From Nothopassalora personata (taxonomy: Eukaryota > Ascomycota > Dothideomycetes > Mycosphaerellales > Mycosphaerellaceae): a DNA stretch of 64,000 bases. The position numbers and the translations under genes were made by a program. Under the pieces are notes generated by a model. That model did not search any database, was not told the DNA's origin, and saw only the letters and a program-made list of their open reading frames with translations. Shown here piece by piece: positions 53,007 through 63,389 of this stretch. Location: contig CM066288.1 in assembly GCA_033816765.1 (NCBI GenBank), positions 1,178,001 to 1,242,000 on the forward strand. Reading direction: 5' to 3'. Numbering within the stretch: the stretch's first letter is position 1; each line of letters opens with the position of its first letter.

Positions 53007-54050
53007 TAGAGGTTCTTATAATAACTCTCCTTAGGCTCGCCGGTAATGTTCTAGTAGCCGCTTAGCCTATCGTTATTATTACTGCTCTTTCCTTTATTTA
53101 CACCGTTACTACAGTTACGACTCTTATCGCCGCGGCTACGACGACGGTCGTTATTATTATTATCGTTCCTACCGACTGTGCCTACTATAGGCGCTAGTAG
53201 TAGAGGCTCGTCCTCTACTAAGGGTTCGCCTATAAAGGTTGCGAAGACTAATCGACCGTTCGTAGTAACTAGGGTAGTGTCGCGTATCTATTCGAGGTAT
53301 CGCTCGGTAAGCTTACTAAGCGAGAGCTTATTACGCTTCTACTCGTTATATAGTAATACTCTATAGGTAGGAGTTTTCTACTATATCGCAAGTAGGAAGT
53401 GTCGTAGTAGGTCTCCGTACTCGGTATAGTTACAATCTAGCATCTTAGTCTATAGCACTAGCTAGTCTAAACACTAGTCGTCGACCCTTCGGGCCTAGCT
53501 CTTCTAAAGCCTATTTAGCTCTAGTGTAAGCTATCGCTTACGTAATATGTCGTTTAGTCCGTACTAATTCTTTAGAGCCTAGACCTTACCTCTAAGGGTG
53601 CGTTTACTATACATTAGCTCCTAGCCTAGCTCTATAGTAGTCCTAATTAGGTAGGTAACTAATTTAGACCTTACGGACGTAAAGATGTTATACATCCGCT
53701 ACCTACGGTCGGCGTCTAACTAGCGGAGCTTAATAAGCTCCTTATCTTTAGCCGTAGCGTCTTTAGTAGTATATACTAATTGGATTTGCTCGAACGTTAA
53801 GTATACCGGCTCTATTAGCTCGGCGGTAGTATCGTTCGGATCTACATACTTCTAGATGTTTAGAGACTTAGCGTAGAGCTCTAACTAACGGTTAAACTTG
53901 TCCCATTAGTTATAACTCTAAAGAACGATAGTAGCGTGCGGTAAAGTACCGGTACTACCGGGTATCTCGGTAGTCGCTATAACGGTATTAATGGGCCTAA
54001 TGAAAGTTCCTATAGGTCTACTGGGATTACTGCACTACTATGCAATAGTT
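53007..54050 (-). pseudogene. Copia gag remnant
   Basis: Minus-strand reading through RIP stops gives gag-like sequence: ELYAKSLNI near 53870, LVTYLIRTTIELG, then LSLSKLTERYLE near 53300 and a basic, Asn-rich stretch (NDNNNNDRRRSRGDKSRNC) near 53120. It continues, after removal of the chromovirus dimer, into the VVNPKKRLLKD segment at 38363. This continuity and the TAGAG duplication fix the insertion point. Confidence 0.75.
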
Positions 54051-54159
54051 ATTAATAGGATAATGATAGATCCCACTAGTTTTTAATAACGATGCAAAAT
54101 CTACTCTAGGGCTTCGTTTTATGTAGCGAACGTTAGTAAGCGCCTATCGGGCTCATAAC

Positions 54160-54365
54160 TATTACGTTACAAGTGGTTGGAAGTTATGAAATAGGCTTAT
54201 AAAGGTGTTTTAAAAGCAGGTCGTAGATTATATGTGTCTAAGCTAGAATTGAAGGGGCTGCTTATAAAAAGGCTACAGGTAACTAATTAATATTACCTAA
54301 TTCTTAGCGGCTACTGCCTTAGGTTTAATTAGGCTATAGCGCCGGTGCACGCTTAGATCGTGACA
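54160..54365 (-). repeat. 5' LTR of Copia
   Basis: 206 bp, beginning tattacgttacaagtgg and ending agatcgtgaca, followed by the ATACC duplication. Confidence 0.9.
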
Positions 54366-54370
54366 ATACC

Positions 54371-54833
54371 TAGAATAAGACTACTACCTAGAATAAAGCT
54401 CCTTAGGACATAACTAGTAGTATAGGATATAAAGCTACCTATAAGCGATAGAAGAAAGAGGATATATAATCTTTTAGTATTATTATAGCTAGATTAGACT
54501 CTATCCTAAGGCTAAACTTTAGAGATATAGATAAGTTAGCTAAGGAATTATATAATTTAATTAAGGTAATATATAAGCTAGTTATTATAATTAATCTATA
54601 TAACACTCTAAAGGTAGTATTAACGACTAATAGGTTGTATTAACCTTAGGTTTAGAGGGGGTCCCTTAGGTTCAACTTGCCCTAATTTCATTTAGGTTTA
54701 ATTAGACATTTAGGTAAGCTAGTAGGACCTAGTATAGCTATTAAGGAATATACTACGTAGCTAAGCATTGTAAGCGTAGCATTAAGGTAACAATTCAATT
54801 TATACCTCTCGAGTAGAGGGCATAGGGGTTTAG
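54371..54833. other. Unassigned RIPped DNA between elements
   Basis: About 460 bp with the RIP dinucleotide signature and no recognisable coding sequence or LTR. It separates the Copia element from the next Gypsy. Confidence 0.4.
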
Positions 54834-55027
54834 TGTTAAGGGGATGTCGTAATGTATAGCACGCCTACGACCTACTAGTCGTAGAACTAATTCTTGCCTT
54901 TTGTTTAAGACGTATCGCGCGTCGTAAGGTGTACTTATGCGTGTTACGTGCGGCTTAGCAGCCGGTCGCGACCGTATGTTATATGTAAGGCTATATGTAG
55001 GGGTTAGCTACTAGGCTGCCCCTTACA
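54834..55027 (-). repeat. 3' LTR of Gypsy copy II
   Basis: 194 bp, tgttaaggggatgtcg to gccccttaca; aligns with 59620-59816. Confidence 0.88.
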
Positions 55028-55337
55028 ATTGCCTCCCCTCCCGTGCGAGCTATCCTTAGCTCGCTAGTTGCTACGTAGAGGCTCCTATGTACTTCTAGAA
55101 CTATAGTTACTATACGGCCTATATACGGGTTGCGTGCGTGTCGTTATGTAGGTATAGGTAAGTAAGGCTTAGTTACTATACCGACGTAGCTAGTTAGGGG
55201 CATAAAACTCTAGCCTAACCTAGCCCTTTCTTAGCACGCTCCCTAGCTTATTACCTTCGCTACACTACTACTACGTACCCGTACCGTACTATTATCGTAA
55301 GCGCCTTACTAGCATTATTATTATTATTATTATTATT

Positions 55338-56275
55338 ATGTCTACCGTGCCCTCCTCGCCGCTATTCTCTAGCCGCTCCGCCTCCTCTAGTAGTACTAGT
55401 AGCGATAGCACTACTAGCGCCGTAGAAGACGAGCGCCGCTAGGCGGCTCTAGTGCGCGACGCCCCTAGAACGCCTAGTAGTCGCAAGCGACTAGTATTAC
55501 CCTCGTAGCCACTAACGCCCTCGCTAGCTACTAAGCTCTCGTAGAGAATTAATATATGCATGCGGTGCCTCCCGTACTTCGTTAGGGGTAAGTCTCTACG
55601 CGTGTCGCCTACGATTCGTATACTAACCACTTACTAGACGAGGCCGATAACTGTAATAGTGTTACTACCGGCGAGCTCCTAAAGAAGTGTAGCCACTATA
55701 GGCGTAGTAAACATAGCTACGTGCCTAACACTAGCTACGCTATCGCCTCGCTAGTAAGCCGCCTACGCGCCGCGCGGTCCTAGCGCGACTTCCTTACGGC
55801 TATAATGGGCTAGGCGCCTATAGACCTCTAGTAGTAGGAGCTAGTAGAGCAGATCCGCCTATGTGCCTAGCTAGGTAACGACATTAAGGAGGTAAGTCGC
55901 TACTTCGCTCGTGCGAGTCGACTACTACTCTCGGGGGAGGGCTCTAGTACGTCCCCTATACTTCGGCTAACCCTTTCTATAGGCTATTAGGCAGTTTAAT
56001 ACCTATAAGCATAAGCGTGCCGGGGAGACCCGTATGCGTGCCTCCGCCGCCGCCGCTACTACTGCCGCCGCCCCCGCCGCCGAAGCCCTCGCGCTCTAGT
56101 AGGAGTAGAACCGCGCCCTTAATAAGCTATTCGAACTCGGCCGCGCCGTAAGTTGTATGTTCCTCGCCTACGTATACCCTACTAACCGTAGTCCTAGTTC
56201 CTATAGGCGTAGAACATCGACACTACCGCCGCCGACTAGGCATTCTTGCCTAAGTCACTACGTAACGACAACTAA
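55338..56275 (+). pseudogene. Antisense four-exon gene in Gypsy copy II
   Basis: Exons: 55338-55587, 55638-55891, 55983-56147, 56207-56275 (last end approximate, could extend to 56354 past a RIP-type stop). Introns of 50, 91 and 59 nt start gtaagt, contain tactaac, gctaacc and actaacc, and end tag. The product is about 245 residues: a Ser/Thr-rich start (MSTVPSSPLFSSRSASSS), a Cys pattern across the first splice (ICMRCLPYF ... DNCNSVTTGELLKKCSHY), a helical segment (AIASLVSRLRAARS), an Ala-rich linker and NRALNKLFELGR. In-frame stops are all TAG/TAA where Gln is expected. The ATG at 55338 follows a TTA microsatellite. Intron phases and exon 2 length equal those in copy I. No known family recognised; the Cys spacing suggests zinc binding, which is inference. 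Confidence 0.68.
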
Positions 56276-56417
56276 GGCGCTCGCCTTACACGCTACTCGC
56301 GGGCTCCTCGCCTACTACTACTCTACGTAGCCCCTAGTAGGCGCGCTACTCTTTAGCTTTTATTTTGTTTATAGTTAAGAAAGTTTTATTTATGCTCTAG
56401 TACTAGTCTTATTTACT

Positions 56418-56875
56418 GCAAACCACGTATACTGCACGGCTGGAACCAAGAGAGGCCGAGGGGGGGACGACAGCGAGGCCACTGCGACCGAGGAGCTACA
56501 CTCGAGACCGGAGAACGCGACTGGATTGAAACAGAGGCAACGGGTGTTTCTTGGGATTTTGCTCGGTGCGTACGGGTACGGCCGGCTTGGCTTTTTAAAA
56601 CAAGAACGAGACACGGGCGCAAAACTTGTCTCGCCCGGGGCAAGGCGACAAACCGCAATTCTCGACAAGACACGACTACCGGGTACGCGCGTACTACGCC
56701 GCAATATATTCGATTTACGGTTCGAATAGCGAGCGTTGCTCGCATCTTTTAAGGAGTTTTTACGTCCGGGGTACGACGGGGCTTTTCTCCTTCTCTCAAA
56801 TTTTGGTCTCGTTCTCGAGACCCGTGTTGCATAGTCTTTAACTCAAATAGCACGTTAATGGAATAATCAATCAAT
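56418..56875 (+). mobile_element. SINE-like non-LTR element, copy 2
   Basis: 458 bp flanked by a 13-bp perfect duplication AGTCTTATTTACT (56405-56417 and 56876-56888). It matches 37282-37740 almost base for base, with the same aatcaatcaat end. Differences include one A fewer in the run near 56598 and A56840 where copy 1 has G37705 (RIP-type). It interrupts Gypsy copy II between the antisense gene and integrase. Confidence 0.85.
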
Positions 56876-56888
56876 AGTCTTATTTACT

Positions 56889-59241
56889 TTTCCTTAACGC
56901 CTTATAGTCGGCTACTATACAATCCGTATTCGCGAGGCCCTCCGCCGGTTCCTAGCTATTGTACTCCTCTAGCTAGTCCTTCTACTAGACTAGATACTGT
57001 AGCTTGCCCTTACGCTTACGCCTATCTAGTACTGCCTCTACCTTATACTCTCCGTCCTTATTAGCTAGAGGGGGTACGGGTCTATCCTTATCGCTACCGA
57101 TATACGGCTCGAGGAGAGAGACATAGAAGACGTTATAGAGCCTTAAGTCGGCTAGTAGCGCTAGGCGGTACGCCTACGAACCGATAGCGTCCGTAATGCG
57201 GTATAGGCCGATAAACTTCGGACCTATCTTCTTCTTTAGCACTGCTAACTTAAGGTTCTTCGTTAATAATAGGACTAAGTTACCTACGCGGTAGGTCTTA
57301 GCTTAGTAGGTCTTATTATAGTAGCGAGCCTAGCTTTCTACTATAGCCTTCTATCGCTCCTCGAGTATAGCGCGTAGTTTTCGTATACGACTCGTAGCTG
57401 TTACCGCTACTAGTACTTCCCCCCCCTAGGTCTCGTCTCGAGATCTAGTTAGTATAGGGGTAATCTTAGGTCGCTAACCGTACGCTATTTCGAACGGACT
57501 TATCCGTAGTGTTAGGTGGATGCTGTTATTAGCTACGAATTTAGTAACTGTAAGCTACTTAGCCCACTTAGTTTAATTGTTACTATAGTAATAACGAAGG
57601 TATTGTTCGAGGGTTTAGTTTACCCTCTTAGTTTAGCCGTTAGTCTAAGGGTAAAAGGCCGTAGATAGCTTACGCTTTATACGCGCCTCGAAGTAGAAGT
57701 TACTCTAAAACTGACTAGTAAAGACCGGACCTCGGTCGCTTACTATACCTAACGGGACACTATAGTGTCGCACGACTTCGTCTCGTAGGAGCCTCGTAAG
57801 CTCTACGGCTGTACAAGTCTTCGTCGTCGGGATGTATAAGCTTATTTTTAAGTAGCGATCGACTATTACTAGGATCGTATTATACACGTAACCGGCTCGC
57901 GTACTTAGAGGTAGGTCCGTAATAAAATCTATAGTAATTTCCTACTACGGTCGCTCCGGTCTAGGAAGCGGTTATAGCTCGCCGTAGGGTCGATAGCGCC
58001 TCGCCTTCGAACCCTAGTAGGTTCTATAGGCTTAGACGTATTGTTTTACGTCCGTACTAAGTGAGTCCTACTAATAATTACGTCGTAACAGCTCTTTAGT
58101 CTTAGTCCTTCTAAAGTAACCCGCGAGGACGTCGTCGTAGTGCATACAAATTAGATGCGACCTAATTGCGTAATCCCTAGGTACTACGATCGCGTCTCCG
58201 TAGTATATAAGGTTATCCTTTATATGCTATCCCTTAGCGTCTCTCGCGCTTAGCGCCTACGCTAAGTATGCGATATACTAGTCGTCTTACTACTACGCGA
58301 TCTTTATTAAGAGTAGGATTAACTTACCCGTCGAGCTATAAGCTTAACCCTATATTACTATAGCGTACACTACTACTAGTAAAGACGGCTTGTCTTAATA
58401 GGGAAGGTTACCTCTCCGTACTGCTATCGCCGCGCCTATGTCGCCCTATATCGCCTCGTAGGTAGTAAGTACGCGCTTCACCGTTGGCTCGCTTATCCCT
58501 TCTAGAGACTCCTTCTAGAAAGACAGCTTACTTTATAAGGTAGGTAGCAAGTTCGAAGTTTATTACGTTATAGCTACGTAGTTACTACGTCTCGAAGGCG
58601 CGTCGGCTAGGTTAGTCTTACCCGGCCAATGCTCTACTATAAAATTAAAAGACTATAGGAACGTAGCCTATCGAGCTTACCGCCTATTTAGCTACTTTAC
58701 TATTATAAAGCCCTATAGGTTAGCGTAGTCGACTAGTACTCGCACCGCATGCGTAGCGCCCTCTAAGTATAGCCTCTAATGCTTAAAAGCCTTAACTACT
58801 ATAAGTAGCTCCTAATCGTGCGTCTCGTAGTTACACTTAGCTAGTATTATCTTACGTAAATAGAACGCGATAGGATACTACTTAGTACTAAACAATTAGG
58901 ATATAATACCTACGATCGCGAAACCTAAGGCATCCGTCTCGACTCGCGTGCGTAGCGTAGGATCGAAGTGCCTAAGTATTAGTGCACCTAAGAATCCGGC
59001 CTTAAGCTATCGAAACGCCTACTCTTCGCTTAAGGTCTACGTAAGAGGGCCGTGCTTCTTACCGTCCTTAGATCCCTTTAGCAGGTCCGTTAGGGGCTTG
59101 TAGACCCTTAAGTATCCTTCTATAAAACGCCGGTAGAAGTTGTAAAACCTAAGGAAGGACTAGACCTTATAAAAGGTCGTAGGTATAGGCTATTCCTCGA
59201 TAGCGGCTACCCTACTCCTATCTATCGATACGCCTACGGCG
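56889..59241 (-). pseudogene. Gypsy copy II pol remnant (RT-RNaseH-IN)
   Basis: Minus-strand integrase core is well preserved at 57705-57887: ILVIVDRYLKISLYIPTTK with the first Asp and VPLGIVSDRGPVFTSQF with the second. RNase H/RT-connection sequence follows to 59241, collinear with copy I up to position 21815, where homology stops at the solo LTR. Stops are mostly at Gln/Trp codons. Confidence 0.8.
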
Positions 59242-59589
59242 TGTTACGGAACAGTGTTATCGGTGCAAATGGTTGGACAACGGAGCAGGAAACCAGACGA
59301 AGCTGCAGACATGGATGCCTGGAGAGTCACGTGACAGAGCGATCAGGACTGATCGGTCCTGATCACTCTTGATCAGTTGATCAGACTCGCTCAGGGCAGA
59401 GCAGGACAGATCACGCCAAGACATGGCACTATATAGACGACGCTTCTTTACGAGTAGATAGGAGCCTCGTGCTCAACTCATTTTAAGTATACACTATATA
59501 CTGTTTGGAACCACTACCTTCATAACTGATTGAGACATCCCTGCAAAGATCCAAGTCCGAGTTGTGATAACGTACAGCGGTTCCTAACA
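59242..59589. mobile_element. Unmutated solo LTR, other LTR family
   Basis: 348 bp starting tgttacggaacagtg and ending gcggttcctaaca, with matching TG/CA ends and inverted terminal words (tgtta.ggaac). CA and TG are frequent, so it postdates RIP of its surroundings. It is the intact form of the RIPped LTR at 16926-17236. No duplication flanks it: left bases cggcg, right bases ataga. It contains several tgatca/gatcag words at about 59350-59390. Confidence 0.8.
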
Positions 59590-59619
59590 ATAGATTGCAA
59601 CGAAGAGAAGAATTAGAAC

Positions 59620-59816
59620 TGTTAAGGGGATATCGTAATGTATAGCACGCCTACGACCTGCTAGTCGTAGATGAACTAATTCTTGCCTTTTGTTTAAGAC
59701 GCATCGCGCGTCGTAAGGTGTACTTATGCGTGTTACGTGCGGCTTAGTAGCCGGTCGCGACCGTATGTTACATGTAAGGCCACATGTAGGGGTTAGCTAC
59801 TAGGCTACCCCTTACA
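59620..59816 (-). repeat. 5' LTR of Gypsy copy II
   Basis: 197 bp, tgttaaggggatatcg to accccttaca, followed by the TTTAG duplication. Same family as the LTRs of copy I and the outer element in island 1. Confidence 0.88.
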
Positions 59817-59821
59817 TTTAG

Positions 59822-60000
59822 GGTCCGCTAATCCTCTTATTTTATCTAGCTACTACGCTACTTATCACGTGACCTAATTTCCCGGTCCCGGGACCGGCAA
59901 ATACCCCTGCTTACGTAAGCACCGCTCTATACTACTACAACTCGGACAGGCCTATATAGGGTAGTTAGTAGACATTATTTTAGTAGTTAATAAGGGGGGT
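59822..60000. other. Spacer between Gypsy copy II and element III
   Basis: Mostly RIPped. It includes a perfect 16-bp palindrome ccggtcccgggaccgg (about 59879-59894) whose core recurs at about 63252 in element III. Confidence 0.4.
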
Positions 60001-60204
60001 TGTTAAGTGTACACCCGGTAGCGTATTAGTATCTAGTTTATAAGGTTAGAATTACGGTTTAAGGTCTAAGGTTCACGGTTAAGGTTATTACTTAAGGTTA
60101 AGGTTTAAGGTTAAGGTTCATAGTTAAGGTCGACTAAGGTCAAAAACACTTAAGGTCTAAGGTATTTAGCAACAATTACGGTTATAAGGTCCTATTAAGT
60201 AACA
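60001..60204 (+). repeat. Candidate 5' LTR of Gypsy element III
   Basis: Starts tgttaagtgtacaccc and ends ttaagtaaca, TG/CA-type ends just upstream of gag. The middle (60040-60165) is an irregular array of aaggt words (about a dozen). The partner LTR would lie beyond the window, so this is unconfirmed. Confidence 0.35.
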
Positions 60205-60241
60205 ACTAGTATTAGTACATTCTAAAGTAAGTACTACGTAA

Positions 60242-63180
60242 TAATAGATACGGCTACATTACTAGAAAAACTTAGTACCTTTACCGACATAGGTAGAGGC
60301 TATAAACAGCCTATAAACCCTACGAAAATAGAAGGGGTCTATAGGGATTCTATCCCTTATAAGGGGATAGAGGAATTAGAGGAAGGGGAAACACCTAAAT
60401 CTAGTAAAGAAGGGAGAAGCGGAACTAGCGCCGCTAAATTGGGTATAGGTGTAGGAACGAATAGCACAATTAGAATAGATACTATAACTGCCCTCTTTAG
60501 ACGATTAGTAGTAGCAATAGAAAACGCTAGCCCTCGCTTTCTACCTCTAGGAGGTACTAAGAATCCGTTCTTTAATAGCACTAATGCTACTAAGTTCTAG
60601 GAGCGGTTTAGCGACCTAATAGACTAGTATCCGCCTCGGGCATCTATTAAGAAGGATGATTTCTAGGATAGGTTTAAGCGCAATTGCAAAACTACTATCC
60701 GGCGCGTAGTTATAAGGCTACCTAGGTAGCTCACTAATAAGGCACGTTTTAGGAGGGCGTTCTTATTAGAGTTCTTAAGGTTTAACGCCTACTCGATATT
60801 AGGGAGTCGGGAATATCTTAAGGAGATTATTAGGGCGTAGTAAGGTAAGAGGCCTAAAGAACAAGATGTAAAGGAATTCATCCGCCTGTTTATATCCTTA
60901 AGTGACCTAATTGAACCTAAGGATTTAGATAATAGCTCCCGGAGTCGCCTCCTCCTTTAGGGATTACTAGAGGGAGTCGCGAAAGCGGTCTATAAGGCTT
61001 GCGGGCTTCACCTAAAGTAACCTAAGAAGTTTAGGGACTTTTAGAGGATCCTCGATAAAGCTACTAGCATCGTAGATAGTAAGGAGGGATAGAAAGCTAT
61101 ATATATAGATTTCCCTCTTACTTTACCTTAGCTATACCGCTTAGTCGTAAAGTAAATGCCGCGCCTTAAGCCTAAGATTAATACGCTTAAGAAGGCTACT
61201 TCTAGGACTGTTATTAATAATAACCTTATCTAGAAGGTAGCTAAAATAAGTATACGTGCATACTAGCGCGGTCGCGTCGCGGACGCGGGTACCTTCTACC
61301 CGAGCGAGAATTAACGCTCTATGTAACCGGAGAGGCCCGACCTAGACACTAAACTATAGGTTTACGTAATGTAGCGTCCCCTATCGTAGAATCGCGAGTA
61401 GTCTAAAGCGATAGATGGCTATTACTACAACTATAGCAGTTCGAAGCACTAGGCTAGTAATTATAGGGCGATAAGGTCCTTAATATCCCGGGGCTACGTA
61501 CACCTCGCCCCGAACAACTAGTAGTATCTAGGGAAAGAAGGCGATCCGCGTCCTACTAAGTTTAACTTTCGGAGGGACTATAGTAAACCGAAACTACTCT
61601 ACATGCTCCCTCTACTCGAAGAACATTATAGGCCGATCGAGTTTAATAACTAGTATAAGATTTCTACACTACGTAAGTAATAGATAGGTAGGGACTACAC
61701 TAGGGTGATAAAGATTACGCCTCCTAATTATTCTAAGCCCCCTCCTAACTTTAGGCATTTAATGGAGTATAGCCCTTAGGACGTACAGTCTAGCTAAACG
61801 GAGAAGGCTACTAGTACATATTAGGTCTTATTCGGAGAAAGTGAAGTAGAGTAGGCGGTCGACTTAGGCGAGCTTAACGAGGTATCTACCTATCCTATGT
61901 AGTCTAACAAAGTGAAAGGGAAGGTACCCGTAGGCATTCTAAAGAATCCGCACCCGAGGACCCGGTCCTTAGCCTAGGATCTACGAGCCCGAGCTAAGGC
62001 TACTAAGAAAGTTCGCCTACAATTAGAACAGGAGATCCGGTAAGCTAAGATTAACTAGTAGGAGGTTAAAATGATTAACGAAGTTAGTACTTAAATAAGC
62101 GAAACTCAATTATTAGCTAAATCCGGGGTAACCCTAGGAAGGGGAAATAATGCCTAAGTAAATAGACTAGGGAACGATACTAATAAAAGACTACCTAAGG
62201 ATATGCCTATTAGTCCCGTAAACGCCCCCTTCGCATAAAGGAAGCGTATGTAGAATGCTAAGACTATAAGGATTAATAACTACGTCCGATAATATAGTTT
62301 AGCTAGTAATAGCCCGGTTATAAAGGAAGAGGGTATTATCTACTAGATTAATTAGATACTCTAGATAACGTTTCCTAATGTAAACGCCTAAGATTAGTTT
62401 CGATATAGTCGCTAGTTCGAGGCTACCCTCTTCGGTCGCGTTACTAACACCCCCGCTCTTTAGGAGAAGCTCGCTATAGTACGACGTCTTATAGGAAAGG
62501 ACCCTAAGGTTCGCACTAGATAAGTAGTTACCTATAAAGATGAACCTAAGTATAATAAGGAGGTCTTCCGCGAAGATAGTTAGGCCTAGTATATCGGAGT
62601 GTATTTAACTATACTTTACTCTAAGGGTGCGGTCCCTACTACTAAGCTATATAAGGACGTTAAGAAAATCGGGCTCTCTAGTATCCTTAATAACTTTACT
62701 ATAGTCCCTAGTCCTTAGGTAGTAGCGGAGTTTAGGATAAACAAGAACTAGATTAGGTACCTAATTAATAAGGGTTCCGAGGTAAATATTATCGGCTAGA
62801 GGAACGCTTATAGGTTTAGGTTACTAGTAATGTCGAGTGCTTAGCTTACCTTTCGAGGTGCTAGAGGGCGGGCCCAGTTTAAAGGTATTATAGGCAATTT
62901 AGATGTTTAGGTATTTAGGGTTTCCTACTAAGTAGACATGTTTATCTCCTCGGATCTAAACTTACTAATAATCCTAGGACGTCCGTAGGCCCGCAAGGTA
63001 CGGCTTACTGCCCGTAACTGCGATAATAGTTTATAGGAGGGGACTATTACTAGCCGTAAAGGTAAAAGTGTTATGTTTACTACCCTAGTTAGCTCGGATA
63101 GGTGTAAGACCCTTTAAGAACTGTTAAAAGCGTCGGGAAATAAAAGGGTAGGTTAAGTTACGGCGCTTAACCTACCGACT
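60242..63180 (+). pseudogene. Gag-protease remnant of Gypsy element III
   Basis: A plus-strand frame open apart from RIP-type TAG/TAA codons. The presumed start is an ATG turned to ATA at 60242 or 60245. Segments include TITALFRRLVVAIENASPRF, FRRAFLLEFLRFNAYSILG, EFIRLFISLSDLIEP and, late in the frame (about 62755-63000), a retroviral-type protease: YLINKGSEVNIIG (Asp of the active site mutated), then LNLLIILGRP. Length and order fit a large Gag followed by protease. Confidence 0.7.
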
Positions 63181-63389
63181 TACTAAAGCCAGATTTAATA
63201 AAATTAGTAAGGTTCTCGCACTATCTCGGAGGAACCTCGGACTTTAATTTGCCGGTCCCGGGACTAGTAAATAGCTATAGTGAGGAAAACGGATACTACT
63301 ACGACACGACGCATCTATAGAAAGACACGACGCATCTATAGGAACCCGGTAAGGCTCTAACGCCTAGCAACCATTCAGCTCACTTATTA

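Larger units (their letters stand above)
31724..54365 (-). mobile_element. RIPped Copia element hosting nested insertions
   Basis: Two 206-bp LTRs (31724-31929 and 54160-54365) flank the element, with a perfect 5-bp duplication ATACC at 31719-31723 and 54366-54370. Removing the two nested insertions (and their duplicated targets) leaves about 7.2 kb. Minus-strand order: 5' LTR (right), gag, [chromovirus dimer], protease, [SINE-like element], integrase, RT, RNase H, an extra 3' region, 3' LTR (left). Stops are RIP-type. YVDD of the RT survives at about 34370. Confidence 0.9.
54834..59816 (-). mobile_element. Ty3/Gypsy element, copy II (deleted, with insertions)
   Basis: Two LTRs (54834-55027 and 59620-59816) starting tgttaagggg and ending ccccttaca, flanked by a perfect 5-bp duplication TTTAG (54829-54833 and 59817-59821). 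Minus-strand pol (integrase to RNase H/RT) and a plus-strand antisense gene match copy I at 18015-24474. Gag, protease and most of RT are missing: pol breaks at 59241, a solo LTR follows, and only about 30 bp of gag-side leader remain before the 5' LTR. RIPped, but less than copy I. Confidence 0.88.

Noticed and set aside
60040..60165. Telomere repeat
   Set aside because: Words are irregular aaggt variants, not a run of TTAGGG, and the array is internal next to gag.
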